A DNA stretch of 9,134 bases from an uncultured Ruminococcus sp. (GCA_945867875.1 CAMBJF010000086.1:1-9134); one strand, 5' to 3'. Positions 1 to 7,501 are shown, counted from the stretch's first letter. A program made the numbers and translations. The notes: generated by a model from the sequence alone, not told the origin.

Positions 1-45
1 ACACACTGCATATCGTCGGCAGCGTCAGATGTGTATAAGAGACAG
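1..45 (+). other. Illumina Nextera adapter with i5 index (artefact)
   Basis: Bases 13-26 (TCGTCGGCAGCGTC) followed by 27-45 (AGATGTGTATAAGAGACAG) are the Nextera read-1 transposase adapter, the second part being the 19-bp Tn5 mosaic end. Bases 1-4 (ACAC) match the end of the P5 primer, and bases 5-12 (ACTGCATA) match the Nextera i5 index known as S506/N506. This is untrimmed library sequence at a contig end. Genomic sequence can begin no earlier than position 46. Confidence 0.98.
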
Positions 46-153
46 GTTAATAATATGATGAAATAAGAGCCTCGTTTTGGGGCGATATCACAAATAAAAG
101 ACTGCTGCGCATTTAAAATAGCGGGTGCGGTCTGCAAACGGGAGGAATCAACT

Positions 154-3100
154 GTGGAAAAATTTAGGGATTACAGCCGCTTCAAAGCTGTCTGCACAGA
201 GTTCAGAGCCGAATTTACCGACAGGTTCTTTACAAACGGACGGCTTTTCTGTCACCCTTTCCTTGACGGAGTAATTTATATTCCCTGCACTCAGGAAGAG
301 GCAAAGAACAACGGAGTTGACATTTGCAGAATGTCCGATATGCTCCTTATGTCCGCTGACGGTGAGGAGTTCGAGCCTTTTAAAATTGCCGAGGCAAGAA
401 AAATAGCTGCGGAAAACGGCGTGGTATATATCACAACTCTTCTTTACAACGGCGCATTTGAAGCCACTGACTGGATGATCGACGGCAAGCACGACACCCT
501 TATCATCAGCGAAGAGCATATGAAAAAGGAAGGCAAGCCATACGCTCCCGTGACCCCTCTCACAAACGTTATACAGCCGTTCAAGAAGCTTACCAACCAT
601 TTCTTATATAAAAAAGGTACACCCGAAGAGCCTGCTGTTCTTTCCGACAAGGATGTTGACGAAAAGACTGAGGGATATCTTGACGAGCTTACTTCCGAGT
701 TCATCTCTCCCGAGGTCATAGGCGAGAATGAGTTTAAGATATTCGGCACAAAGCTCGCCTGCGACAAGAACGAGACCCGCTGCAAGGAGCTTGACAGGGG
801 CGTTGACCTCTGCGACAGGCTCATTGAAGAGATGAAGCCCCACGAGGCTGCTTTCAAGGCTGCGGGAATTGATTTTGACCTTAAGTCCTATACTGCCGAT
901 CTCTTTGCAAAGCTTGGCAAAAAGTGCGGTGTGACTGTTGATACAAAGGAGTTTATCTCCGATGATACCGCCGCTTTAAAGGAAAAGTTCAAGAAGCTGG
1001 TTTCCGACAAAAACGGCTACGGTTTCAAGTACAAGGCTCCCGACAAGGCTACTTTTGCGGAGGCTCTGAAAATTGCGGAGCTTTCCCCCGCATCTGCCGA
1101 TGAGCTGAAAAAGGACATCGCATCTCTCCTCAAAGTCCGCCCTGCATATCCTGCTGTGTTCAATATGGCAAGGGCAGCGTCTCCCGCCGATGCCGAGGCT
1201 GTGGAGAATATTGCGGAGTTCTGGGGCAGTGCTGCCCTTACCCCTTCGGAGCTGGGCGAATATCTGGAAAGCTCCTACATTCCCGCTGACTGCCGTGACG
1301 CTGAGGGCAAGCTCAACTGCGGCGGCGCAAAGGCTGCGCTTATCTCCGAGGATATCAAGGCTGCGGCTGCCAAGTACAAGCTGAAAAATGCTCCCGTTTT
1401 CGACGAGCTCGACAAATACTGCACCGAATATGAAAAGGCTGCACGCACATACAACGGCACTGTTTTTGACACCGTTTCCGATATGGAAAAGGCTGTGAAG
1501 AACGAAGCGGAGCTTGCTGAAAAGTGCTACGATCTGTCTGCTCTGAATGCCGATGAGCTGAAGCAGCTGAGAAAATACATATATGATATGAAGCTCGACA
1601 AGAAAACTGCGGGCAAGTATCTGCTTAAAATAAAGCTTGCGATGAATAACTGCGAGGAAAATCAGCTTAAGCTCCTGTGCACAGGCCTTACCCTTAAAAA
1701 ACAGGGCGAGCTTGAAGCTCTTATGGGCAAGCTGGGTGAATTTGACGAAGTCGTTGCGGCTCCCTATATTGCTCAGGTCAAGGACGCTGTTCTTACCGCA
1801 CAGCTCAAAGAGCTTTCCGAAATGTTTAAGGCTATCCCCGACAAGGCAAAGGCTGATGAGCTTGAAAAGGTGCTTGCATCTGGCAAGTATGACAAGATGT
1901 TCACCCGCCATTTCACCGCAAAGATAGCTCTTGCAAGAGACGGCTTTGCAAAGGAAGAGCTTGCGGCTGTCTGCAAAAATATCTCCGCTGCAGATAACAA
2001 GGCTCTTGACGAAATGCTCTCAAAGCTTGATTCTGTCAAGTGCAGAGAGGGCCTTAAGGCACCTTACAAGAAGGACATCGACGCAAGAAAGCAGGAGCTT
2101 CTTATCAAGGAAATTGACGGCATATTTGCAGGCATCAATGCTGCTGACAAGGCAAAGCTCGACAGCCTGAGAGCTGTTATTGCCTCCGCAAAATATCCCG
2201 CCGAGTTTACAAACAAATACAAGGCACAGCTTGATGAGCGTGAGACTGAGCTTAAAAATGCCGAGTTTATCAAGAAGTGCGACACTATACCCAATATGAA
2301 CAGGGCTGACCTTGACAGTATCATCAAGGAGCTTAAGGACGAGAAGTGCCCCGAGGAGATCGCGAAGAAGTATCTTCCTATGACCGAGGAAAGAGGAAAG
2401 GCACTCCTCAAAGCAGAGCTTTCCGATATGTGCAGGGATATTCCCTCTATGGACTTTGCAAAGCTTGACGCTCTTGAAAAGTCCCTTAAAAATGAGAAGT
2501 ATCCCGAGGACCTTACATCGGGCTATTTCGACACCATCAAGGCCCGCAGAAGGACCCTTTACAACAAGGAAGCCGACGACCTTTGCAAGAACATCGGCAA
2601 TATGCAGAAGCCTGAGCTTGCGTCCCTCACTGAAAAGCTTAAGGACGAGAAGTTTGACCCTGCATATGTCAAGAAGTATTTTGACGAGATCGACAAGCGT
2701 TTCAACAAGATAGAGACCGACAAGCTTGACAGTATGTGCAAGGACATCGAAAAGCTCAAAAAGCCTGAGCTTGAAAAGCTTTCCGCTGACATTGCCGCAC
2801 TTGGATTCAAGAAGGAAAACACTGCTTCCTATCTCGAAAAGATAAGAAACAGAGAGATAACTCTGATGAAGTCGGAAATGGAGAGCCTTTGCAAGAACAT
2901 CGGTTCTGCTCCCAGAAAGGAGCTTTCCAAGCTGAAAGAGGCACTTTCCGGCGGCGATTTCGACAAGGAGCTTTCTGCAAAGTACATCAAGCAGATAGAC
3001 GAACGCACTGAGACCCTTATCAAACAGGAGCTTGCAGACCTTTGTAAGAACCTCCAGAGTGCGCCTAAGGATAAGCTTCTGGAGATGCGTATCGCCATAA

Positions 3101-4833
3101 ACGAAACTCCTGAGTACAAGGACGCCGGCAAGGCATATGCAGAGCAGATTGAGAGCCGCTTGAAGCAGCTTGACAAGGCCGAATTTGACAAGCAGATGGC
3201 ATCTATCGAGAAGCTCAGTGCGGAAGAGCTTGACAGGTTTGAAGATGAGCTTGACAAGCGCAAGCCCGCTCTTGACGCAAAGCTTTACGAGGCATCTGTG
3301 GCAAAGCTCAGAGAGCGCAGGGAATTCCTCCAGAAGGAAGAGCTTTCAAAGCTCTGCGGCGATATTTCCAAGCTGGATATCAAGCAGCTGGGCGTGATTA
3401 AGGAGAAAATTTCCGAGGGCGATTATATCCCCGAGGTGACATTCCCATACATCAAGAAGATAGACGATGCCGTTACAAATCTTCAGGTTCAGTATTACAC
3501 AAAGCTTACCGAGAATATCAATTCTATGAGCCGTGCAGACCTTATCGTTCTCCTTGAAAAGGTGAACAGGAACGAGAACCACGCTTCGGACGATATGCTC
3601 CAGAGATATATCGGCAAGATAAACTCCAAGATTCGTGAGGCCGATGCAAAGCACCTTGAAAAGAAGTGCGGAAATCTCGGAAATGCAGGCGAGCACCGCT
3701 GCTTCGAGCTTATCAAGGACATCAATGCTATGGACATTGATGCGGATACAAAGAAGCGCTTTATCAATCAGGTAGAGCTCCACATCACTAATCTTAAGAC
3801 TGTTGAAAGAGACGGCTATGTATCTCTCCTTAAGAACCTTATGGACGAGAATAGCATTAAGGAGTCCCAGTTCTACATTCCCGGAATCTCCAAGTCCTTT
3901 GACAGCATTTACATCAAGATACAGAATACATATGCCCGCACAGAGCAGTTTGAAATGCCTATCGTGGCTCACGAGTTCACTCCCGGTCACCCCGAGGATT
4001 CTTACCTGCTCACCACCGAGTATCTCTACGGTATGGGCAAGACAAGCGGTCTGCTCCATATCCCTGTTGACCAGATCGAAAGGTTTGAGGGCAAGAGCAA
4101 CCTGTTTACAAGCTCTCTTAAAGTAATCGAGAGAAACGGAAAGGCTACAGACCTCCCCGCTAACATCGAGAAGAAGCTTTTTGAGGCTACCGCAAAGGTG
4201 CTCAATGGCGTGCTCGCTGCCGTTCAGAAGACTAAGACCGATGCAAAGCTCAAAGAAGCCGAGGAGATAAAGGCTACCGAGGAAGCAAGACTTATGGAGC
4301 TTGAGCAGGAGAGAAAGGACATCGACGAGGCAAGAAAGAGAGCAGAAGAAGCCGAGAAGGCTGCCGCAGCTCCCAAGCCCGCACCTGTTGAGAAGAAGGA
4401 ACCTGTTCCCGAGCCTAAGAAGATAGAGCCTATCAAGCCTATCAAGCCTATCGAGGTCGTTGTTTCGCCTATTCCAGAGGTAAAGACTATCAAGCCTTTG
4501 GAGGCAGGTAAGCCTGCTGATGCGGCTAAGCCCGCAGCTCCCGCACCCGCTAAGCCTGTTGAAGCGGCTAAAACAGTTGCGCCAGCACCTGCAAAGCCTG
4601 TTGAAGCGGCTAAACCTGTTGCTCCCGCACCTGCAAAGCCTGTTGAAGTAGCTAAACCTGCTGCTCCAGCGCCTGCAAAGCCTGTTGAAGCGGCTAAACC
4701 CGTTGCTCCTGCACCTGCAAAGCCCGCCGAAGCACCTAAGCCCAAGATCAAGTTCTGCGACCAGTGCGGAGCTAAGATTACTAGCGAGACTGCTAAATTC
4801 TGCGCTGAATGCGGCAACAGACTTATCCACTGA
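154..4833 (+). CDS. Giant tandem-helical-repeat protein with C-terminal zinc ribbon, function unknown
   Basis: This encodes a 1559-residue protein that I do not recognise as a named family. The start is GTG at 154, chosen because GGAGG at 141-145 lies 8 bases upstream. Residues 1 to about 450 are non-repetitive. Residues 452-1216 form about 15 tandem units of about 51 residues with a loose pattern (E-L-x-x-L-C-K-x-I ... L-x-x-L ... Y-x-x-x-I-x-x-R), which looks all-helical. Residues 1217 to about 1340 contain alternating hydrophobic stretches (HEFTPGH, YLLTTEYLYG, GLLHIPVDQIERFEG) that resemble a bacterial PH-like domain; this is a weak inference. Residues of about 1355-1405 are a highly charged helix, probably a coiled coil. 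Next comes an Ala/Pro/Lys linker with 14-residue repeats. Residues 1535-1553 form a zinc ribbon of CxxC-x11-CxxC type (C1535, C1538, C1550, C1553). There is no signal peptide or membrane helix, so it should be cytosolic, perhaps an elongated scaffold or adaptor. It is a single-gene transcription unit with its own terminator. Confidence 0.93.
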   Translation: MEKFRDYSRFKAVCTEFRAEFTDRFFTNGRLFCHPFLDGVIYIPCTQEEAKNNGVDICRMSDMLLMSADGEEFEPFKIAEARKIAAENGVVYITTLLYNGAFEATDWMIDGKHDTLIISEEHMKKEGKPYAPVTPLTNVIQPFKKLTNHFLYKKGTPEEPAVLSDKDVDEKTEGYLDELTSEFISPEVIGENEFKIFGTKLACDKNETRCKELDRGVDLCDRLIEEMKPHEAAFKAAGIDFDLKSYTADLFAKLGKKCGVTVDTKEFISDDTAALKEKFKKLVSDKNGYGFKYKAPDKATFAEALKIAELSPASADELKKDIASLLKVRPAYPAVFNMARAASPADAEAVENIAEFWGSAALTPSELGEYLESSYIPADCRDAEGKLNCGGAKAALISEDIKAAAAKYKLKNAPVFDELDKYCTEYEKAARTYNGTVFDTVSDMEKAVKNEAELAEKCYDLSALNADELKQLRKYIYDMKLDKKTAGKYLLKIKLAMNNCEENQLKLLCTGLTLKKQGELEALMGKLGEFDEVVAAPYIAQVKDAVLTAQLKELSEMFKAIPDKAKADELEKVLASGKYDKMFTRHFTAKIALARDGFAKEELAAVCKNISAADNKALDEMLSKLDSVKCREGLKAPYKKDIDARKQELLIKEIDGIFAGINAADKAKLDSLRAVIASAKYPAEFTNKYKAQLDERETELKNAEFIKKCDTIPNMNRADLDSIIKELKDEKCPEEIAKKYLPMTEERGKALLKAELSDMCRDIPSMDFAKLDALEKSLKNEKYPEDLTSGYFDTIKARRRTLYNKEADDLCKNIGNMQKPELASLTEKLKDEKFDPAYVKKYFDEIDKRFNKIETDKLDSMCKDIEKLKKPELEKLSADIAALGFKKENTASYLEKIRNREITLMKSEMESLCKNIGSAPRKELSKLKEALSGGDFDKELSAKYIKQIDERTETLIKQELADLCKNLQSAPKDKLLEMRIAINETPEYKDAGKAYAEQIESRLKQLDKAEFDKQMASIEKLSAEELDRFEDELDKRKPALDAKLYEASVAKLRERREFLQKEELSKLCGDISKLDIKQLGVIKEKISEGDYIPEVTFPYIKKIDDAVTNLQVQYYTKLTENINSMSRADLIVLLEKVNRNENHASDDMLQRYIGKINSKIREADAKHLEKKCGNLGNAGEHRCFELIKDINAMDIDADTKKRFINQVELHITNLKTVERDGYVSLLKNLMDENSIKESQFYIPGISKSFDSIYIKIQNTYARTEQFEMPIVAHEFTPGHPEDSYLLTTEYLYGMGKTSGLLHIPVDQIERFEGKSNLFTSSLKVIERNGKATDLPANIEKKLFEATAKVLNGVLAAVQKTKTDAKLKEAEEIKATEEARLMELEQERKDIDEARKRAEEAEKAAAAPKPAPVEKKEPVPEPKKIEPIKPIKPIEVVVSPIPEVKTIKPLEAGKPADAAKPAAPAPAKPVEAAKTVAPAPAKPVEAAKPVAPAPAKPVEVAKPAAPAPAKPVEAAKPVAPAPAKPAEAPKPKIKFCDQCGAKITSETAKFCAECGNRLIH
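1507..3801 (+). repeat. 15 coding tandem repeats of about 153 bp (51 residues)
   Basis: Within the large protein, residues 452-1216 divide into 15 consecutive units. Most are exactly 51 residues; three deviate (47, 53 and 53). Each opens with a motif like ELxxLCKNI, with a Cys at unit position 7 in most copies. A central K-L-x-x-L segment follows, then a Tyr near position 38, and the unit closes with I-x-x-R-x-x-x-L. The repeats have diverged at the protein and DNA level, so they are old and not prone to slippage. A conserved Leu/Ile pattern without Gly/Pro-rich turns suggests two or three helices per unit stacked in a rod or solenoid. Confidence 0.85.
4522..4731 (+). repeat. Five 42-bp repeats encoding AAKPVAPAPAKPVE
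   Basis: Five in-frame units of exactly 42 bp (4522, 4564, 4606, 4648 and 4690 onward) encode 14-residue variants of AAKPVAPAPAKPVE. The DNA copies are close to identical (the stretch CCTGTTGAAGCGGCTAA recurs), unlike the diverged 153-bp repeats upstream. Copy number is therefore likely to vary by slippage between strains and may be misassembled from short reads. The peptide should be an extended, flexible linker between the charged helix and the zinc ribbon. Confidence 0.92.
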
Positions 4834-4845
4834 TAAATGAAATTA

Positions 4846-4887
4846 TGCCGCACAATGCCAATAATACAGCGTTGTGCGGCAATTTTT
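4846..4887 (+). terminator. Intrinsic terminator of the repeat-protein gene
   Basis: The left arm is TGCCGCACAATGC at 4846-4858 and the right arm is GCGTTGTGCGGCA at 4869-4881. They form a 13-bp stem with one T-G wobble and a 10-base loop. An A and five Ts follow at 4882-4887. It starts 12 bases after the TGA stop. Confidence 0.93.
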
Positions 4888-4971
4888 AAGAAATCATTTC
4901 ACCTATAAAATCATAAATTAAAATCACGGTCAAATTTTTATGAAAACTGCCGAAATATCCAAAAAACCACT

Positions 4972-4999
4972 TGACAAAAGTGTGCATATGTTGTATCAT
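4972..4999 (+). promoter_or_regulatory. Candidate sigma-A promoter P1 upstream of pflB core
   Basis: TTGACA at 4972-4977 is a perfect -35 box. It is followed after 16 bases by TATCAT at 4994-4999 as a -10 box (4 of 6 consensus positions, with TG directly before it). Transcription would begin near 5006, giving a long leader of about 270 bases before the PFL start codon. The assignment rests on sequence match alone. Confidence 0.6.
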
Positions 5000-5025
5000 A
5001 AGATTGAAGCTAAAATGTGCGCAGT

Positions 5026-5099
5026 GTCCTATGCCGAAAGGCAATCGGGTCTGTTTTTTGGGTATTAAAATGATACTTAAAAAGTATAGTTTATAGGAC
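5026..5099 (+). promoter_or_regulatory. Possible folded leader RNA, three-way-junction-like
   Basis: If transcription starts at P1, GTCCTAT (5026-5032) can pair perfectly with ATAGGAC (5093-5099). This would enclose a GNRA-type hairpin (GCC-GAAA-GGC, 5033-5042) and a second hairpin (ATACTT-AAA-AAGTAT, 5073-5087). A run of six Ts at 5054-5059 lies between them. I could not match this to a known riboswitch class. The arms are short and the region is AT-rich, so chance pairing is possible. Confidence 0.3.
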
Positions 5100-5156
5100 T
5101 TCCGTTGTGTATATGCATAATATCTTCGGGGTCTGCTATAAAAATTATGTGCATTT

Positions 5157-5185
5157 TTGTACATATGGGCATATTTTACTAAAAT
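5157..5185 (+). promoter_or_regulatory. Candidate promoter P2 upstream of pflB core
   Basis: TTGTAC at 5157-5162 and TAAAAT at 5180-5185 (5 of 6 match to TATAAT) are separated by 17 bases. Transcription would start near 5192, just before the tandem hairpins, so the mRNA would begin with them. The -35 is weak. An imperfect inverted repeat (ATGTGCA at 5147-5153 against TGTACAT at 5158-5164) overlaps it and could be an operator. I saw no clear Rex- or FNR-type site. Confidence 0.4.
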
Positions 5186-5194
5186 CGCTTTACT

Positions 5195-5256
5195 CTGTCC
5201 CATAAGGACAGTGCGGAAGACAGCTTCGCAGAGCCTCATAAGGGCTGTGCGAAAGA
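5195..5256 (+). promoter_or_regulatory. Tandem CATAA-loop hairpins in the pflB leader
   Basis: Two copies of a 27-base element lie 36 bases apart (5195-5221 and 5231-5257) and align without gaps. Copy 1 is CTGTCC-CATAA-GGACAG and copy 2 is AGCCT-CATAA-GGGCT. The loop is identical and is followed in both by TGCGRAAGAY. Stem bases differ but pairing is kept (T-A becomes A-T, and T-A becomes C-G). Between them TGCG(g)AAG-acag-CTTCGCA can form a third hairpin (5212-5230). The region ends just before the AGGAGG of the PFL gene (5261-5266). It could be a paired RNA regulatory element or a paired DNA operator. I do not recognise the family. Confidence 0.55.
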
Positions 5257-5275
5257 TTGAAGGAGGAAAAAAATT

Positions 5276-7366
5276 ATGAATCAGATGCCTAAGGAATGGG
5301 AAGGCTTCAAGGGCGGTCAGTGGACAAAGGAGATCAATGTCCGTGACTTTATCCAGAGAAACTACACTCCCTATGACGGAGACGAAAGCTTCCTCGCAGG
5401 CCCTACAGATGCTACCAAGAAGCTCTGGGCTGACGTAATGGAGCTCGCTAAGAAGGAAAGAGAAGCAGGCGGCGTTCTCGATATGGACACCAAGGTCGTA
5501 TCTTCCCTCGTATCCCACGGCGCAGGCTATATCGAAAAGGACCTCGAGCAGATCGTTGGTCTCCAGACAGACAAGCCCTTCAAGAGAGCTCTTATGCCTT
5601 ACGGCGGTCTCAGAATGGCTGAAAAGGCTTGCTCTGACAACGGCTACACTATCGATCCTGAAATAAAGCACATCTTCACCGAATACCGCAAGACCCATAA
5701 CGCAGGCGTATTCGATGTTTATACACCTGAAATGAGAGCTGCAAGAACTGCTCATATCCTCACAGGTCTTCCCGATGCATACGGCAGAGGAAGAATCATC
5801 GGCGACTACAGACGTGTTGCTCTGTACGGCGTTGACAGACTTATCGAGGACAAGAAGGAGCAGAAGGCTTTCTACACCTGCCCCATGACCGAAGAAAAGA
5901 TTCGTGCAAGAGAAGAGATCGCTGAGCAGATCAGAGCTCTTGAGAACCTCAAGAAGATGGCTGAGATCTACGGCTGCGACATCTCCAAGCCCGCTGTAAC
6001 AGCTAAGGAAGCTGTTCAGGCTGTTTACTTCGGCTACCTCGGCGCTGTTAAGGATCAGAACGGTGCGGCTATGTCCCTCGGACGTACCTCCACATTCCTC
6101 GATATCTACTTCGAGAGAGATTTCAAGCTCGGCAGACTTACTGAAGAGCAGGCTCAGGAGCTCATCGACCACTTCATCATGAAGCTCCGTCTTGTAAGAT
6201 TTGCAAGAACTCCCGAGTACAACTCCCTCTTCTCCGGCGACCCCCAGTGGGTAACTGAGTCCCTCGGCGGTATGGGCATCGACGGCAGACATATGGTTAC
6301 AAAGAACTGCTTCCGTTACCTCCATACTCTTGAGAACCTCGGCACAGCTCCCGAGCCTAATATGACAGTCCTCTGGTCCACAAGACTTCCCGCTGCTTGG
6401 AAGGCATACTGCGCAAAGATCTCTATCAATACTTCTTCCATTCAGTACGAGAACGATGACCTTATGAGAGTAACTCACGGCGATGACTACGCTATCGCTT
6501 GCTGCGTATCTTCTATGAGAGTCGGCAAGGAAATGCAGTTCTTCGGCGCAAGAGCTAACCTCGCTAAGTGCCTCCTCTACGCTATAAACGGCGGTGTTGA
6601 TGAGATCAGCGGCGTTCAGGTTGCTACAAAGCTCAGACCTATCACTTCTGAGTACCTCGATTACGATGAGGTTATGGAGAAGTATGATGATATGATGACA
6701 TGGCTCGCAGAGCTCTATGTTAACACTCTCAACATCATTCACTATATGCACGATAAGTACTGCTACGAGAGCCTCCAGATGGCACTCCACGACAGAGAGG
6801 TTAAGAGATACTTCGCTACCGGTATCGCAGGTATTTCCGTTGTTGCAGACTCCCTCTCCGCTATCAAGTACGCTAAGGTCAAGACTGTAAGAAACGAGAA
6901 CGGTATCGTTGTTGACTACGAGATCGAGGGCGACTTCCCCAAGTATGGTAACGATGATGACCGTGTTGATGAGATCGCTGAGGATATCCTCAACAGATTC
7001 ATGAACAAGATCCGTCAGCAGCAGACTTACAGAGGCGGTATCCCCACAACTTCTATCCTTACAATCACTTCCAACGTTGTTTACGGTAAGAAGACTGGTT
7101 CCACACCTGATGGACGTAAGCTTGGTGTGCCCCTCGCACCCGGTGCTAACCCCATGCACGGCAGAGATACTCACGGTGCTTCCGCATCTCTCTCCTCTGT
7201 ATCCAAGCTCCAGTTCTCCAATGCACAGGACGGTATCTCCAACACATTCTCCATCATTCCTGACGCTCTCGGTAAGGATACAGGCGTATTCGTTGGCGAC
7301 CTCGACATCGACGCTCTTTGCCCCGCTTGCGGCAATATCCCTAACACAAGCGACAACGACAGATAA
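5276..7366 (+). CDS. pflB: Pyruvate formate-lyase catalytic core lacking the glycyl-radical domain
   Basis: This encodes formate C-acetyltransferase (pyruvate + CoA to acetyl-CoA + formate), a cytosolic anaerobic enzyme. It aligns by eye along its length with E. coli PflB: VNVRDFIQ..YTPYDGDESFLAG near the N-terminus, GLPDAYGRGRIIGDYRRVA, Trp325 in SGDPQW, the catalytic pair Cys409-Cys410 in IACCVSSM, Arg426 in FFGARANLAK, and TITSNVVYGKKTGSTPDGR. The start at 5276 has AGGAGG at 5261-5266, 9 bases upstream. The protein is 696 residues, against about 760 for E. coli PflB. Homology stops after FSIIPDALGKD, where the family normally continues into the glycyl-radical domain. Instead there is a 29-residue tail (residues 668-696) with a CPAC motif (Cys682, Cys685) ending SDNDR. 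The missing domain is a separate gene at 7510-7752. Lys is almost always AAG and Leu mostly CTC or CTT, suggesting very high expression. No remnant of the radical domain is visible in the other frames before 7366. Confidence 0.97.
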   Translation: MNQMPKEWEGFKGGQWTKEINVRDFIQRNYTPYDGDESFLAGPTDATKKLWADVMELAKKEREAGGVLDMDTKVVSSLVSHGAGYIEKDLEQIVGLQTDKPFKRALMPYGGLRMAEKACSDNGYTIDPEIKHIFTEYRKTHNAGVFDVYTPEMRAARTAHILTGLPDAYGRGRIIGDYRRVALYGVDRLIEDKKEQKAFYTCPMTEEKIRAREEIAEQIRALENLKKMAEIYGCDISKPAVTAKEAVQAVYFGYLGAVKDQNGAAMSLGRTSTFLDIYFERDFKLGRLTEEQAQELIDHFIMKLRLVRFARTPEYNSLFSGDPQWVTESLGGMGIDGRHMVTKNCFRYLHTLENLGTAPEPNMTVLWSTRLPAAWKAYCAKISINTSSIQYENDDLMRVTHGDDYAIACCVSSMRVGKEMQFFGARANLAKCLLYAINGGVDEISGVQVATKLRPITSEYLDYDEVMEKYDDMMTWLAELYVNTLNIIHYMHDKYCYESLQMALHDREVKRYFATGIAGISVVADSLSAIKYAKVKTVRNENGIVVDYEIEGDFPKYGNDDDRVDEIAEDILNRFMNKIRQQQTYRGGIPTTSILTITSNVVYGKKTGSTPDGRKLGVPLAPGANPMHGRDTHGASASLSSVSKLQFSNAQDGISNTFSIIPDALGKDTGVFVGDLDIDALCPACGNIPNTSDNDR

Positions 7367-7386
7367 TCAAAAGTTATGATTTCTCA

Positions 7387-7420
7387 GCCGATAGTTTTAC
7401 AAATATTTAAAACTATCGGC
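7387..7420 (+). other. Intercistronic hairpin between PFL core and radical subunit
   Basis: GCCGATAGTTTTA (7387-7399) and TAAAACTATCGGC (7408-7420) form a perfect 13-bp stem with an 8-base loop. The following sequence is ACAAAAAGAA, with no T tract, so this is not a standard intrinsic terminator on the plus strand, and neither is it one on the minus strand. It may stabilise the 3' end of the core mRNA, mark a processing point, or partly attenuate readthrough. Confidence 0.75.
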
Positions 7421-7440
7421 ACAAAAAGAACACATTTATA

Positions 7441-7449
7441 TGCTACTAT
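7441..7449 (+). promoter_or_regulatory. Candidate extended -10 promoter for the radical subunit
   Basis: TGC followed by TACTAT (7441-7449) fits an extended -10 element (TGnTAnnaT). No good -35 box is visible upstream, which extended -10 promoters can tolerate. The start point would be near 7457, giving a leader of about 50 bases. Together with the preceding hairpin it could allow the radical subunit and pflA to be expressed separately from the core. Confidence 0.4.
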
Positions 7450-7495
7450 AAGTATATGGAAAGTGTACCAATCAAGTATATTTCATCTGTTATGG

Positions 7496-7501
7496 AAGGA
7501 G
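7496..7501 (+). promoter_or_regulatory. Ribosome binding site that fixes the start of the radical subunit
   Basis: AAGGAG at 7496-7501 lies 8 bases before ATG at 7510. The frame is also open from an ATG at 7456, but that codon has no ribosome binding site and coincides with the predicted transcription start. Residues added by the upstream start would not resemble PFL. Confidence 0.85.

Noticed and set aside
3346..4830. 494-codon open frame antisense to the large repeat protein
   Set aside because: It lies opposite a clearly coding frame whose zinc ribbon and repeats are in frame. The translation is Leu/Arg/Cys-rich low complexity, as expected of a shadow.
5195..5256. Guanidine-II (mini-ykkC) RNA or ANTAR target, suggested by the two tandem hairpins
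   Set aside because: The loops are CATAA, not ACGR, and there are no hexaloops with A at position 1 and G at position 4. The downstream gene is also not a guanidine or ethanolamine gene.
5006..5275. ZTP riboswitch (pfl RNA motif) upstream of pflB
   Set aside because: This RNA class is known upstream of pfl genes, but its conserved 3' CCGCCUGGGCA-type hairpin is absent. Only a chance GGGCA occurs at 5167-5171, in AT-rich sequence.
4886..7174. 762-codon open frame antisense to the PFL core
   Set aside because: It is a by-product of strong codon bias in pflB. It has no ribosome binding site or recognisable protein motifs, and it crosses the promoter region.
7387..7420. Intrinsic terminator after the PFL core
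   Set aside because: The stem is perfect, but it is followed by ACAAAAAGAA on the plus strand, and the minus-strand exit also lacks a T run.
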